DNA of 64,000 nucleotides from Marinobacter salexigens (GTDB lineage Bacteria; Pseudomonadota; Gammaproteobacteria; Pseudomonadales; Oleiphilaceae). The notes below the pieces were generated by a model. It worked only from the letters and a program-made list of their open reading frames with translations. It did not search any database and was not told the DNA's origin. The DNA lies in contig NZ_NIHC01000005.1 in assembly GCF_002806945.1 (NCBI RefSeq), positions 62,001-126,000 on the forward strand. Direction: 5' to 3'. Below, piece after piece: positions 8,651-18,921 of this stretch. The position numbers were made by a program, and so were the translations under genes. Each line of letters starts with the position of its first letter. Position 1 is the first letter of the stretch.

Positions 8651-11269
8651 ATGTCAGCAGCTCAGAACAGTAAACCCCAGCACACACCCATGATGCAGCA
8701 ATACCTGAAAATCAAGGGCCAGCACCCGAATGAACTGGTGTTCTATCGCATGGGTGATTTTTACGAACTGTTCTACGACGACGCCAAGAAAGCCGCAGAG
8801 CTGATGGATATTACCCTGACTGCAAGGGGGCAATCCGGCGGCAATCCGATTCCTATGGCGGGCATCCCCTTTCATTCCTCTGAGGGCTACATTGCCCGCC
8901 TGGTGCGTGCGGGTCAATCCATTGCCATTGTTGAGCAAATTGGCGACCCGGCTACCAGTAAAGGCCCGGTTGAGCGCCAGGTGGTGCGCATTGTTACGCC
9001 CGGAACCCTGAGCGATGATGCCTATTTGGAAGACCGCCGCGACAATCTGCTGGTTGCCATCTATCATGCCCGGGAGCAGTTTGGTTTTGCCTCACTGGAT
9101 ATTTCCAGCGGCCGGTTTGTGGTGTCTGAGCTGAATAACCTGGAGGCCCTGCAAGGCGAGCTGCAAAGGCTTCGCCCTGCAGAGATTCTTATCAGCGAGG
9201 AGTTCCCTTATCAGGACATACTGGCCGACCTGACTGGCGTGCGCCGCCAGGGCCCTTGGCTGTTCGAATCCGATACCGCACGCCGGGTAATAACCCAGCA
9301 ACTGCAAGTTCGTGACCTCACCGGGTTTGGTTGTGAGGATCTCAGCTTGGCCATTTGCGCCGCCGGTTGTCTGCTGCAATACGCAAAAGAAACCCAGCGC
9401 ACTGCCCTGCCCCATATCCGAAAACTGACCCGGGAGCGCCGGGATGAAGCCGTGATTCTCGACGCCACGAGTCGCCGTAACCTGGAGATTGATATCAATC
9501 TCATGGGCGGGCATCAGCACACGCTCGCCTGGGTGATGGACAAAACCGCCACCTCCATGGGGGGTCGTGAGTTACGGCGCTGGTTGAATCGTCCATTGCG
9601 GGATGTGGGTACAGTGCAGCAGCGTCAACACGCGGTATCTGCACTGCTGGATGGCTTTCATTACGAACCGGTACACAGCCTGCTCAAAGCTGTTGGCGAT
9701 ATCGAGCGTGTGCTGGCCCGGGTAGCTTTGCGCTCGGCCCGCCCCAGAGATCTGGCCCGCCTGCGGGATGCCTTCCAGGCCTTGCCGGAGCTGCAGGAAA
9801 CCCTCAAGCCCGTAAACTCTCATCACATTGTGAAGCTGGCCAACACGATTGGCGAATACCCTGAGCTTGCCGACATGCTGGAGCGCGCGGTTATCGATAA
9901 CCCGCCTGTGGTGATTCGGGAAGGTGGTGTCATTCGCGAGGGCTTTGACGAGGAGCTGGATGAACTGCGCAACATCAGCGAAAACGCCGGCCAGTACCTG
10001 TTGGATGTGGAAACCCGGGAACGGGAGCGCACCGGCATCAGCACCTTGAAGGTAGGCTACAATCGGGTGCACGGCTATTACATTGAAATCAGCCGGGCCC
10101 AATCTGACCAGGCGCCGGTGGATTACATTCGCCGCCAGACCCTGAAAAACGCCGAGCGCTTTATAACGCCTGAGCTAAAAGAGTTCGAAGACAAAGCCCT
10201 GAGCGCGAAAAGCCGCGCACTGGCCAGAGAAAAAGCCCTGTACGACCAAGTACTGGAAACTGTTGCAGAACAGCTGGCACCCCTGCAAGACGCAGCACAG
10301 GCGTTGGCAGAGCTGGATGTGATCAGCAATTTCGCCGAGCGTGCCACCACCCTGCGCTTTGTGCCTCCGGAATTTCGCGATGAGCCAGGGTTTGATATTG
10401 AAGAAGGTCGCCACCCGGTGGTCGAGCAGCTTCTGGATGAACCTTTTGTGCCCAACAACCTGCTAATGGACTCCCAGCGTCGCATGCTGGTCATTACCGG
10501 CCCAAACATGGGCGGTAAGTCCACATACATGCGCCAGGCCGCACTGATTGCCTTGTTGGCTTACACCGGCAGTTTCGTGCCTGCCAACCGTGCTGTTATG
10601 GGGCCTGTCGATCGAATTTTTACCCGCATGGGCTCATCCGATGACATTGCCGGCGGGCGCTCCACCTTTATGGTGGAGATGACAGAAACCGCCAACATTC
10701 TGCACAACGCCACTGAATTCAGCCTTGTATTGATGGATGAAGTGGGCCGGGGCACCAGCACCTTCGATGGTTTGTCGCTGGCATGGGCCACGGCAGAACA
10801 GTTGGCAAAGGAAATCCGCTGCTACACCCTGTTTGCCACCCACTACTTTGAGCTTACGCAACTGGCGGACGACCTTGAACTGGCTGTAAACGTGCACCTG
10901 ACTGCAACCGAGCATGACGACAGCATCGTGTTCCTGCATAACGTACACGAAGGCCCTGCCAGCCAGAGCTATGGTTTGCAGGTGGCAAAGCTGGCGGGTG
11001 TCCCCCAGAACGTTATCCAGAACGCAAAGGCACAACTGAAACTGCTGGAAAACAGCGCAGTGCCCGCAACCGCTCAGCCCTCAGCCGTCGCTGAGGCAAG
11101 CCAGGCGCAGCCCGAGATGCACAGCCAAACCGTTTATCAGGGCGACATGTTTGCCAGCGCAGAACCCAGCGCCGTAGAAGAAGCACTGCAAAGCCTCGAC
11201 CTGGACGATTTATCACCCAGAGAAGCCATGAACCGGCTGTATGATCTGAAAAAACTACTGAAAAACTGA
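8651..11269 (+). CDS. mutS: DNA mismatch repair protein MutS
   Basis: An 872-residue MutS. The mismatch-reading motif ([11 protein letters not shown], the Phe-x-Glu wedge) is near residue 35. Connector, core and clamp domains follow, then the ATPase with Walker [10 protein letters not shown] near residue 617, Walker B ([16 protein letters not shown]), ATHYFELT and the C-terminal dimerisation helix ([17 protein letters not shown]). It recognises mismatches and recruits MutL, which is not in this window. It is divergent from pncC and followed by fdxA, an arrangement common in Pseudomonas-like genomes. Confidence 0.99.
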   Translation: MSAAQNSKPQHTPMMQQYLKIKGQHPNELVFYRMGDFYELFYDDAKKAAELMDITLTARGQSGGNPIPMAGIPFHSSEGYIARLVRAGQSIAIVEQIGDPATSKGPVERQVVRIVTPGTLSDDAYLEDRRDNLLVAIYHAREQFGFASLDISSGRFVVSELNNLEALQGELQRLRPAEILISEEFPYQDILADLTGVRRQGPWLFESDTARRVITQQLQVRDLTGFGCEDLSLAICAAGCLLQYAKETQRTALPHIRKLTRERRDEAVILDATSRRNLEIDINLMGGHQHTLAWVMDKTATSMGGRELRRWLNRPLRDVGTVQQRQHAVSALLDGFHYEPVHSLLKAVGDIERVLARVALRSARPRDLARLRDAFQALPELQETLKPVNSHHIVKLANTIGEYPELADMLERAVIDNPPVVIREGGVIREGFDEELDELRNISENAGQYLLDVETRERERTGISTLKVGYNRVHGYYIEISRAQSDQAPVDYIRRQTLKNAERFITPELKEFEDKALSAKSRALAREKALYDQVLETVAEQLAPLQDAAQALAELDVISNFAERATTLRFVPPEFRDEPGFDIEEGRHPVVEQLLDEPFVPNNLLMDSQRRMLVITGPNMGGKSTYMRQAALIALLAYTGSFVPANRAVMGPVDRIFTRMGSSDDIAGGRSTFMVEMTETANILHNATEFSLVLMDEVGRGTSTFDGLSLAWATAEQLAKEIRCYTLFATHYFELTQLADDLELAVNVHLTATEHDDSIVFLHNVHEGPASQSYGLQVAKLAGVPQNVIQNAKAQLKLLENSAVPATAQPSAVAEASQAQPEMHSQTVYQGDMFASAEPSAVEEALQSLDLDDLSPREAMNRLYDLKKLLKN

Positions 11270-11418
11270 TGAGAAGTTGATCTGGGTAATAAGGTTATAG
11301 CAGTCAAACGCTTGCGACAGTGCGACCTGCTCCCTACAATATCGCCCATTAAAATATAACCATGGAGCGTGAACACCAAGCTCCCGATGAGATTGACCAC
11401 TGGACCAGGGATCTGATT

Positions 11419-11742
11419 ATGGCGTTTATCGTTACCGATAACTGCATCAAGTGCAAATACACAGACTGTGTTGAAGTCTGCCCGGTAGACTGCTTCTACG
11501 AAGGGCCTAACTTCCTGGTAATCGACCCGGACGAATGTATCGACTGTGCACTGTGTGAACCCGAGTGCCCTGCCGAAGCGATTTTCTCGGAAGACGAGCT
11601 ACCAGCAGATCAGGAGCAGTTCGTAGAACTCAACGCCGATCTGGCAGCCAAATGGCCCAACATCACCGAGAAGAAAGACCCTCTGCCAGACGCCGAAGAG
11701 TGGGATGGTAAACCTGACAAGCTGCAATATCTGGAGAAATAA
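11419..11742 (+). CDS. fdxA: 7Fe-8S ferredoxin FdxA
   Basis: A 107-residue seven-iron ferredoxin. It begins with the conserved [31 protein letters not shown], followed by the second cluster motif [12 protein letters not shown]. The open frame extends 19 codons upstream, but the ATG at 11419 gives the exact family length and N-terminus and has AGGG about 9 bases before it. It is a small soluble electron carrier. It follows mutS on the same strand and ends before a strong terminator. Confidence 0.96.
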   Translation: MAFIVTDNCIKCKYTDCVEVCPVDCFYEGPNFLVIDPDECIDCALCEPECPAEAIFSEDELPADQEQFVELNADLAAKWPNITEKKDPLPDAEEWDGKPDKLQYLEK

Positions 11743-11776
11743 TCCCGGGTCTACCTCTATTGCGAAGGCCTGAAGC

Positions 11777-11809
11777 AAAAAAGGGAAGCCATCATGGCTT
11801 CCCTTTTTT
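11777..11809 (+). terminator. Rho-independent terminator after fdxA
   Basis: AAGGGAAGCC-ATCAT-GGCTTCCCTT, a perfect 10-bp stem flanked by an A run on the left and T6 on the right. It lies 35 bases past fdxA and faces the convergent gene at 11854, so it can act in both directions. Confidence 0.92.
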
Positions 11810-11853
11810 GCTGTCAAAATCCCGGCGGCCATCTCACGCCGGCAAGCAAAGCC

Positions 11854-12888
11854 TTAATCTGACGGCACCAATATTTTTTGAGCGGCTGCAGATTTATAGA
11901 AGGCTGACAGGCGCCGACGCACAAGCGCTTCAACATAGCCCTCTTCCTGAAGTAAGCCGATAATCGGAACAGCCCAGGTTTCAACCTCGGCCATGATCAC
12001 GTCTTGGGTCACACCCACATCACCAAGCAAATCAGTTAGTGGCCGGTCGCCATATTTAACAAAGAGGTGCGCAACCACAGCCCGGGCACATCCTTCAAAG
12101 TAGGCGGTTTTCCGGAACTGCAGCCAAAGCTCGTAGCCCAGCACCACGAACTCCTGAAGCCCCACATCACCAAGCCCCACCTGAAGATCTTCGATGCTGC
12201 GGTCCTCTACAGCTATCCAGGCAGCCAAAATTGTATCTCGCACTTCTTCATCCGAGAGCGCCCGCTGCAGAAACTGCTCACTGCGGTTAATAATCCCCGG
12301 CAAGCTGTCTGACAACCAGCTTTTCAGTCGGCGCTCAAAAGTTTCATCCAGGCCCGGCACAGCCTTGTTAGCCATGCGCTTGCCAAACTTCATCATAGAG
12401 CCAACACCAGGCACCGACTTGGTAATCAGGTTGTCTTCATAGAGATAATTCACGATTCCTTGATAGACCACGTTCGACACCAGCTCCTGATAAACCGGGT
12501 GCGCCATGATTTCACTGATTATCCGCTCACGCTGCTGCCTCAACTCAAGCATTTCTTCCACAAAGCCGGTAGCTTGGTCGCGAGTGATAATATCTTTCAA
12601 TTTTGTATTGGACTGAACCTGAGCATTCAGCACCTCGGCCGCCATCTCTCCAGCAAGCTCGGGAATACCTGCATCCAGCTCCATATCCACAACAACCCGC
12701 TGAATCGTCCCCATAACCCTCTCTTCCGTGGCTATGTGATTCAGCGTAATAGAACCTGCATGATCAAGAAGCTCACTAACCTCCTGCTTGAGAAACTTAT
12801 GGAGTTTTGCTCCCTTTAATGATGCAACCTCATGTTTTACATGCAACTCCAGCAACTGACTGGCGGGATCAAGCTTGTCCTTGGTCAT
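11854..12888 (-). CDS. Conserved protein of unknown function
   Basis: A 344-residue protein that I do not recognise. It is mainly helical and acidic, with no signal peptide or clear membrane segment. A central basic, Gly/Pro-rich patch (KSVPGVGSMMKFGKRMANKAVPG, about residues 175-197) follows a charged coiled-coil-like helix (FVEEMLELRQQRERIISEI). The frame is open 15 codons further upstream. I prefer the ATG at 12888 because AGGG lies 10 bases before it, while the upstream ATG has none. It is a single gene between the fdxA terminator and a metal-hydrolase gene. Confidence 0.7.
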   Translation of the reverse strand: MTKDKLDPASQLLELHVKHEVASLKGAKLHKFLKQEVSELLDHAGSITLNHIATEERVMGTIQRVVVDMELDAGIPELAGEMAAEVLNAQVQSNTKLKDIITRDQATGFVEEMLELRQQRERIISEIMAHPVYQELVSNVVYQGIVNYLYEDNLITKSVPGVGSMMKFGKRMANKAVPGLDETFERRLKSWLSDSLPGIINRSEQFLQRALSDEEVRDTILAAWIAVEDRSIEDLQVGLGDVGLQEFVVLGYELWLQFRKTAYFEGCARAVVAHLFVKYGDRPLTDLLGDVGVTQDVIMAEVETWAVPIIGLLQEEGYVEALVRRRLSAFYKSAAAQKILVPSD

Positions 12889-13069
12889 GGTTTTCGTGGC
12901 CCTGTTCGAGTGATGAGTCACAGCATAAATCACACTGAATACAGGAGACTAACACGTAGATCTGGAAGACGGGTTCGCCAAAATGCAGTTAATTGACTGC
13001 GGCCGGGCCAGTGCCAGCCGCAGCGGAAGCAATTTCTGTAAATCGCTGAATGAACAATTAATTCTACTT

Positions 13070-13900
13070 TCAGACCAAGGCTCCTGGCTCAAGATCCCGG
13101 AGGCTCTTCTCCAACAGCGCTCTGTTGTCCTGCTGCCAGGGGTGAAAACCCTTGCGAAAATACGCCAGAAACTCAGGTAGACATTGGCGCAAGATACCGG
13201 GCTTGCCCCATAAAAAGTTGAGCCCGCCGGCCCAGGTACACAAACTCCAAAGTTTACCGTCGGTTTTCAGCAAGCTACAGGTGTTCAAAAAGGTGTACTT
13301 GAAGAAGTTCCAGGTTACGAACAGAAAAATAATGCGCCTCAGGCTCTCGTTACCCACACATTTCCGATAGACGTCAAACGCCACCGATTTATGCTCGGCT
13401 TCTTCTATGGCATGCCAGCGCCAGAGCTTCGCCATAACCGGCGCTGCACCTTCTAACCACTCAGGATGACTTAAAATGGCATTTGCGAGTACCGCCGTAT
13501 AGTGCTCTGCTCCGCAGGTGCCCGCGAGTTGCCTTTCAGGGGAAAGCTTTCCAACCCACTCCATGTGCTTGCGGAAACGTCGGTCCAGCCCTTCAATATC
13601 GTAACCCCGCGCCCTCAGCGCCTCGTTATAGGCTTTGTGCTCCCGACTGTGCAAAGCTTCCTGGCCAATAAAGCCGCGGATTTCGGCTTTAAGTTTTGGA
13701 TCTTCAATTTTGTCACGATAGAGTCGCACTGCATTAATAAACTGCTGTTCACCATCTGGAAACTGAAGCGATAGCGCATTAAAAAACGCCGTGCGGAATG
13801 CATCATCACTATGCCAAAGTGTTTTCAGATCTTCACTGACATCAAAATGCAGGTGTCGTGGTTTAACGGAAACCCCCTCGGGAGTGGAGCTGACAGACAT
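13070..13900 (-). CDS. Predicted metal-dependent hydrolase (PF10118-like, ferritin-like fold)
   Basis: A 276-residue protein whose metal ligands look like a diiron four-helix bundle: E/H in IGQEALHSREH (about 79-89), E/H in CGAEHYTA, and ExxEHKSVAFDVY in the third helix. This matches the predicted metal-dependent hydrolase family PF10118, whose reaction is unestablished. A hydrophobic stretch (RIIFLFVTWNFFKYTFL) follows the metal helices. It has its own promoter region of about 250 bases upstream, where I see only the terminator of the next gene. Confidence 0.8.
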   Translation of the reverse strand: MSVSSTPEGVSVKPRHLHFDVSEDLKTLWHSDDAFRTAFFNALSLQFPDGEQQFINAVRLYRDKIEDPKLKAEIRGFIGQEALHSREHKAYNEALRARGYDIEGLDRRFRKHMEWVGKLSPERQLAGTCGAEHYTAVLANAILSHPEWLEGAAPVMAKLWRWHAIEEAEHKSVAFDVYRKCVGNESLRRIIFLFVTWNFFKYTFLNTCSLLKTDGKLWSLCTWAGGLNFLWGKPGILRQCLPEFLAYFRKGFHPWQQDNRALLEKSLRDLEPGALV

Positions 13901-14080
13901 GACTGCCTCCTGCTTTTATTTATTATAAATTGCAATAGCTGGACAAATAATCGACAGCAGTTCCAGTTTACTGTTCAGGGCGAGATAGAAGGAAGGGCGA
14001 GGCGAGAAGAAGGGACAGTTTGTCACAAAATGACAAATCGTCAGCGCGTCGAAAAATCGGGAAAATCATTAAAACCTGGC

Positions 14081-14107
14081 AAAAAAAGGGGAGGCATCCA
14101 GCCTCCC
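14081..14107 (-). terminator. Rho-independent terminator of the permease gene
   Basis: On the minus strand, GGGAGGC-TGGAT-GCCTCCC followed by CT7. It lies 54 bases downstream of the permease stop codon, so it closes the acyl-CoA synthetase/permease transcript. Confidence 0.88.
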
Positions 14108-14160
14108 AAAGATATACAGGGGTTATTTCAAGTGAGCCCCGGCACAAGCCGGGAGCAGCA

Positions 14161-15537
14161 TCAAGTCTTTTCAGCTTCCTCAGCGCCCGGAGCTTCAGGG
14201 TCGGAAGTAAAGCCGAGCAGCTTGGTTCTTTCGATCAGCAGGTAAAGAACCACACCGGTGCCAAGCCCCCAACCAGCCCCATAAACAGCCAGTACCACGC
14301 CCATGGTGCCGGCGATACCGCGTTCGGTATTGTTCTCCAACTGCTCCAAGCCAACCATCAAGCAGATATAGCCAGTCAGCAAAAGCGTCAGGGACAGTGC
14401 AATGGGCAGCACGGGCTGGAAAAAGCTCACCAACGGCAGGATAAACAGGGCAATAAAGCCAGTAATCCAGAAGGTACCGCCGCCACTGTAGATCGAATCC
14501 ATAGCATTTCGGCCATACTTGTAGCGCTCAGCCATGGTTGCAGTTACAGCCGTCCAGATTGGGCCTGCAAGACCAGGGTAGGGAGCGAAAAAGGCATGCC
14601 CACCGTTACGGATGGCAGTCACCAGGTGCACCCGGTCGATACTGTTGTCGATATCCTCATCTTTACGGAGGTGATCGACACGGTTCATCAGGGACTGCCC
14701 TACTACGATATCCCCGAAGGCAATAATGTACGCGATAACTGCTGTTGGAATGGCGTAGAGGAACACCTCAGGATTAGGGAATCCCACGGAGAACGGCAGG
14801 TAATTCCATAGCTCATCGAATGCCGGCTTGGTAATGCCCCACTCGACATTAGGAACGTCGTACTCCCCGGTCGCGAAGCCCACCAGAATAGCCACGACCA
14901 TACCCGGAACCATGCCGTAATTTGCAATCTTACGTGCAATGGAGTTGGTCTCAACAAAGCCTTTGAACGACACAGAGAACATCAGATACAAGCAAACCAA
15001 CCCACCAACAATCAGAGATATCGGTGTATTGGCCAAGCGACCACCTGCTTCGATTTCTCCCATCAGTGCAGCAATACCGGCACCAATAATAATGCCGCCT
15101 TTCATCGAACGGGGTATCAGATCCACCAGCTTACTTCCCAAGCGGGTGACACCAAGAAAGAGAAAGATAATAAACACCAGGAACTGCAAGGCAAACATTG
15201 CCTGTATGGCCTCAGGCCCTGGCTCAAAATCACTCAGGAACAACAGCACAACCGGAATCCCCGGCGTTATCCAGCCAGGTACCAGAGGAACACCCAACAA
15301 GGCGGGCAACATAAAACCGATACCGCAGATCACGGCATAAGCCAGAGCTACGTCGTAGGGAACACCCAGGTATTTTTGCAAAAGAGGGATCATGGCAAGG
15401 CTGACCACAAACATGATCAAAGCCTGAACCATCTCCGCAAATTCCCAGCGGTAATGCACAAAAGGAAGGCGAATCTTAAACGGACCAGCGGGCCAGTAGG
15501 GCTGCTCTTCTCCGGTCTTACGATGAAACATTTGCAT
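14161..15537 (-). CDS. Polytopic membrane permease, NCS2/SulP-like
   Basis: A 458-residue integral membrane protein with about 12 hydrophobic segments. Its layout (GWITPGIPVVLLFL; IPRSMKGGIIIGAGIAALMGEIEAGG; IPTAVIAYIIAFGDIVVGQS; a final LLIER helix) resembles the xanthine/uracil (NCS2) and SulP superfamily and matches a class usually annotated as uncharacterised permease (DUF3360-like). GGAG lies 8 bases before the ATG. It lies 98 bases downstream of the acyl-CoA synthetase gene, so a carboxylate or other organic anion is a plausible cargo. That is inference from context only. Confidence 0.72.
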   Translation of the reverse strand: MQMFHRKTGEEQPYWPAGPFKIRLPFVHYRWEFAEMVQALIMFVVSLAMIPLLQKYLGVPYDVALAYAVICGIGFMLPALLGVPLVPGWITPGIPVVLLFLSDFEPGPEAIQAMFALQFLVFIIFLFLGVTRLGSKLVDLIPRSMKGGIIIGAGIAALMGEIEAGGRLANTPISLIVGGLVCLYLMFSVSFKGFVETNSIARKIANYGMVPGMVVAILVGFATGEYDVPNVEWGITKPAFDELWNYLPFSVGFPNPEVFLYAIPTAVIAYIIAFGDIVVGQSLMNRVDHLRKDEDIDNSIDRVHLVTAIRNGGHAFFAPYPGLAGPIWTAVTATMAERYKYGRNAMDSIYSGGGTFWITGFIALFILPLVSFFQPVLPIALSLTLLLTGYICLMVGLEQLENNTERGIAGTMGVVLAVYGAGWGLGTGVVLYLLIERTKLLGFTSDPEAPGAEEAEKT

Positions 15538-15635
15538 AGCAGGGGCTCCCGCACACGCTTCTTGCGCATGCCTGTTTTATGTTGTTTTTGTTGCAATATC
15601 CGGCAGCGTCAGGACTTGCGCTGCCGGTCAGGAGA

Positions 15636-17264
15636 TCAGTTCAGCTCTTTGGCCTGATCCCGTAGCAGGAACTTCTGGATCTTACCCGTAGAGGTCTTGG
15701 GCAGTTCCGAGAAAATGATCGTTTTGGGTACCTTGAAGCGAGCCAGGTGTTCGCGACAGAAATTGATAATGTCAGCCTCGCTCACATCCCCCGCTTCCGG
15801 TTTCAGGGTCACAAAAGCACAGGGAGTTTCTCCCCATTTCTCATCCGGGCGCGCCACTACAGCCGCCTCCAAAACGGCCGGGTGTCGGTAAAGCGTATCT
15901 TCAACTTCAATGGTGGAAATGTTCTCACCACCGGAGATAATGATGTCCTTGAGGCGGTCCTTGATCTCCATGTAGCCGTCTTCGTGCCAAACAGCCAGAT
16001 CCCCGGTATGGAACCAGCCGCCCCGGAACGCTTCCTCGGTAGCTTTGGGGTTCTTCAGATAGCCTTTCATTACGGTATTGCCACGCAGGAAGATTTCACC
16101 GATGGTTTTGCCGTCTTTGGGCACTGCTTCCATGGTGTTAGGGTCGCCCACCAAGGTGCCAGCCAGGGTGTGGTAACGCACCCCTTGGCGTGCTTTGATT
16201 TTGGCTCGGTCGTGCAGCGGCAGCTCATCCCACTCGGACTTCCACGCACACACGGTTACCGGGCCATAAACTTCCGTAAGGCCGTACACATGGGTCACCT
16301 TAATGCCCATTTCCTCAACGGCTCCAATTACTTGAGCAGGTGGCGCCGCGCCTGCAATCATTGAGCGAACCTCATGATCAATGCCCGCCTTCGACTCAGG
16401 CGGCACATTCAGCAAGGCGTTTAACACAATGGGCGCGCCGCACATGTGCGTAACCTGATGCTCCTTGATCAGTTGCAAGATCTTTTCGGGGTCTACACGA
16501 CGCAGGCATACGTGAGTGCCCGCCATGGCGGTAATAGTCCACGGGAAACACCAACCGTTGCAGTGGAACATGGGCAACGTCCACAAATACACAGGGTGCA
16601 TCCCCATCGACCAAACGGCTTGGTTACCCAAGGCGTTGATATAAGCACCCCGATGGTGATAAACCACCCCTTTGGGATTACCGGTGGTGCCGGAGGTGTA
16701 ATTCAGTGAAATCGCATCCCATTCGTTTTCCGGGAAGCTCCACTCAAACCCCGGGTCGCCCTCCTGGAGAAAGGCTTCGTAGTCCAGATCGCTGACCTGA
16801 ACGCCTTCACCGTATTCCGGATCGTCAACATCAATAACCAGTGGCTTGTTTTCCAGCCGACTGACAGCATCGCGCACTACTTCGCCAAATTCGCGATCGG
16901 CAATCACCGCCTTGGCTTCACCGTGTTCGAGCATGAAGGCAATAGCTTCCGCATCCAGCCGCACATTCAATGTGTTGAGAACCGCCCCGAGCATGGGCAC
17001 ACCAAAATGGCATTCAACCATGGCAGGAATATTTGGCAGCATGGCCGCCACAGTATCTCCCCGCCCGATTCCTCGCCCTTTCAGTGCCGAAGCCAAGCGA
17101 CGCGAACGGTCGTAAGTCTGCGACCAGTTATAGCGAACAGCCCCGTGAATGATAGCGGGGTAGTCCGGGTAGACGCTGGCCGTGCGTTCGATGAAATCAA
17201 TCGGGGATTGAACAGCGTAATTGGCATCAAGGGGCGCAAGGCCCTGATCGAAGATCGAGGTCAT
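15636..17264 (-). CDS. Acyl-CoA synthetase (AMP-forming), AlkK/medium-chain type
   Basis: A 542-residue ANL-superfamily ligase that activates a carboxylate to its CoA thioester through an acyl-adenylate. Motifs: the P-loop-like LNYTSGTTGNPKGVVYHH near residue 185, VYGLTEVYGP, the GWFHTGDLAV hinge region and the C-terminal catalytic Lys in PKTSTGKIQKF. The length and the NYTSGTTG variant match the short/medium-chain AlkK-like clade. AGAGGA precedes the ATG. It is the first gene of a two-gene unit with the permease and is divergent from a PAS-kinase/FixJ pair that probably controls it. Confidence 0.9.
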   Translation of the reverse strand: MTSIFDQGLAPLDANYAVQSPIDFIERTASVYPDYPAIIHGAVRYNWSQTYDRSRRLASALKGRGIGRGDTVAAMLPNIPAMVECHFGVPMLGAVLNTLNVRLDAEAIAFMLEHGEAKAVIADREFGEVVRDAVSRLENKPLVIDVDDPEYGEGVQVSDLDYEAFLQEGDPGFEWSFPENEWDAISLNYTSGTTGNPKGVVYHHRGAYINALGNQAVWSMGMHPVYLWTLPMFHCNGWCFPWTITAMAGTHVCLRRVDPEKILQLIKEHQVTHMCGAPIVLNALLNVPPESKAGIDHEVRSMIAGAAPPAQVIGAVEEMGIKVTHVYGLTEVYGPVTVCAWKSEWDELPLHDRAKIKARQGVRYHTLAGTLVGDPNTMEAVPKDGKTIGEIFLRGNTVMKGYLKNPKATEEAFRGGWFHTGDLAVWHEDGYMEIKDRLKDIIISGGENISTIEVEDTLYRHPAVLEAAVVARPDEKWGETPCAFVTLKPEAGDVSEADIINFCREHLARFKVPKTIIFSELPKTSTGKIQKFLLRDQAKELN

Positions 17265-17332
17265 GGGGTATTCCTCTTTTGTGAGCCTATTGTTCTTGTG
17301 TCGTATTTAGAAAAGCCGCTAGAGTAGCCATG

Positions 17333-17409
17333 GATTCTTATAGTGAGAATCTTATTTAACAGAAGGGAAACTAGGAATTGCACCAAGGTATTATAGTGCA
17401 AATACTATA
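17333..17409. promoter_or_regulatory. Paired dyad elements in the divergent promoter region
   Basis: Two inverted repeats lie between the acyl-CoA synthetase and the kinase gene. The first, 17333-17351, is GATTCTTATAGTGAGAATC (6-bp arms). The second, 17392-17409, is TATAGTGCAAATACTATA (6-bp arms). Both contain the octamer TTATAGTG, at 17338-17345 and 17391-17398, exactly 53 bases apart (about five helical turns). I infer operator sites, most simply for the adjacent FixJ-type regulator. Confidence 0.5.
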
Positions 17410-17442
17410 CGGCATCCCACTGCAAGAGAGTCGATTACTACT

Positions 17443-18921
17443 ATGAGTTTTAGCTTGTCCGATGCAGACCCGCAACCCGGTTTGGTACTGGATGGTTCTG
17501 CCAGCACTTTGCGCAGCAATCTCGCCGCAAAAACAATGTGGGTAAGGAGTGCTCTGGCGGGCCCCTCAGGCATCCTTCCAACGAATGTTCAAGCACTGAT
17601 TACTGCGGCACTGACACAGGCCCGGGCAATCGAAGATGTAGAGGCCCGCTTCAACAACACTATCCTTCTATGGACGTTTATCCCCTGTCTGAAAACCGCC
17701 GAGGTACTGGCCCGTGGCCGGGATGCCACAGCCGACATCCTCACCCGCGACCAGGCCATTCGATCAAACCGTCTTTACCGGGTGATCACTGAAAACACCA
17801 CCGACTTAATCTCGCGGCATGCTCCTGATGGGCGCTTCATTGATGCAACACAAGCGTCGTGGCGTCTGCTTGGGTACCGTCCTGAAGAGCTGCGGGGCAA
17901 GTTTCTGGAGGAAATTTTTCACAGTGATGGCTCACTTCAGCAACTGACAGAAGCCCGAAACCGCCTGAGAGATGACGGCTATGCCACTATGACCCTGGAT
18001 CTCACCCACCGTGACGGCAGCAAGCGGTGGTTCGAGATCGCAAGCCGAGCCATCAGAGAAACCTATACAGGGGCGGTTGTTGAAGTAGTTAGCGTATCCA
18101 GGGACATAACGGCCAGAGTGGCATCAGAAGACAACAGCCGCAGGTTGGCTGATGAGCTTGCGCGCACATCAAGGCTGGCGACGCTGGGCGAACTGGCCTC
18201 CAGTATCGCTCATGAAATGAACCAGCCTTTGGCAACCATTGTTAACTTTGCCAGTGCCAGCCAACGCTACCTGAAAAGTGCCAACACTCAACCTGAACAC
18301 TTTGAGCGTGTTGACGATGGCCTGGACAAGATCATCCATCACGCCAATCGCGCCTCGGAAGTCATCAAACACCTTCGCACCTTCCTGCGCAAAGGCCGAA
18401 ACCGCACAACAGATGTGCTACTGAACGAAACCCTTACAAAGGTTGCCCAGCTATGCCAGTGGGAAGCTGACAAATACAGTGTAGAGATAATCTGCACGCC
18501 ATCCGACCGCAAGCCCACAATCATTGCAGATCAGGTATTGCTGGAGCAGGTACTGATTAACCTGATCCGCAACGGTATGGAGGCGAACGTGGAAGCGCGC
18601 GCTGCAGAAACGGCCACCACAAGTTCCCGCCTGACACTCTCAACATCGGTGAACAGCGACGGAGAAACGCTGATTGAAGTTACAGATGAGGGTCCTGGCC
18701 TTGACGAGCAGGGCATTAGGCAAATGTTTCAGCCATTCTACACAAACAAACCACAAGGACTAGGGCTGGGGCTCTCCATGAGCCGTTCCATTATTGAAGG
18801 CTTTGGCGGCTTTCTGGATGCCCAAACGGCCGCAACAGGCGGCCTTATCCTGACCTGCCGCTTCCCGGCAACAGCCACAAAAAATCGAGCACCCATTACG
18901 GAGATTGCACCCGATGAGTAA
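17443..18921 (+). CDS. Soluble PAS-domain histidine kinase (FixL-like)
   Basis: A 492-residue cytosolic kinase. An N-terminal 100 residues without a recognised domain precede a PAS domain (about 107-226, YRVITENTTDLISRHAPDG and the PAC end SVSRDITARV), HisKA with His257 (SSIAHEMNQPLATI) and HATPase with the N box NLIRNGMEAN and the GLGLGLS box. No heme-ligand pattern is obvious in the PAS, so FixL is an architectural comparison only. It overlaps the regulator gene by 8 bases and is divergent from the acyl-CoA synthetase/permease unit, its most likely target. Confidence 0.9.
   Translation: MSFSLSDADPQPGLVLDGSASTLRSNLAAKTMWVRSALAGPSGILPTNVQALITAALTQARAIEDVEARFNNTILLWTFIPCLKTAEVLARGRDATADILTRDQAIRSNRLYRVITENTTDLISRHAPDGRFIDATQASWRLLGYRPEELRGKFLEEIFHSDGSLQQLTEARNRLRDDGYATMTLDLTHRDGSKRWFEIASRAIRETYTGAVVEVVSVSRDITARVASEDNSRRLADELARTSRLATLGELASSIAHEMNQPLATIVNFASASQRYLKSANTQPEHFERVDDGLDKIIHHANRASEVIKHLRTFLRKGRNRTTDVLLNETLTKVAQLCQWEADKYSVEIICTPSDRKPTIIADQVLLEQVLINLIRNGMEANVEARAAETATTSSRLTLSTSVNSDGETLIEVTDEGPGLDEQGIRQMFQPFYTNKPQGLGLGLSMSRSIIEGFGGFLDAQTAATGGLILTCRFPATATKNRAPITEIAPDE

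Noticed and set aside
14020..14811. 263-codon plus-strand open frame over the permease 3' end
   Set aside because: Opposite to a clear membrane protein gene and running through its terminator.
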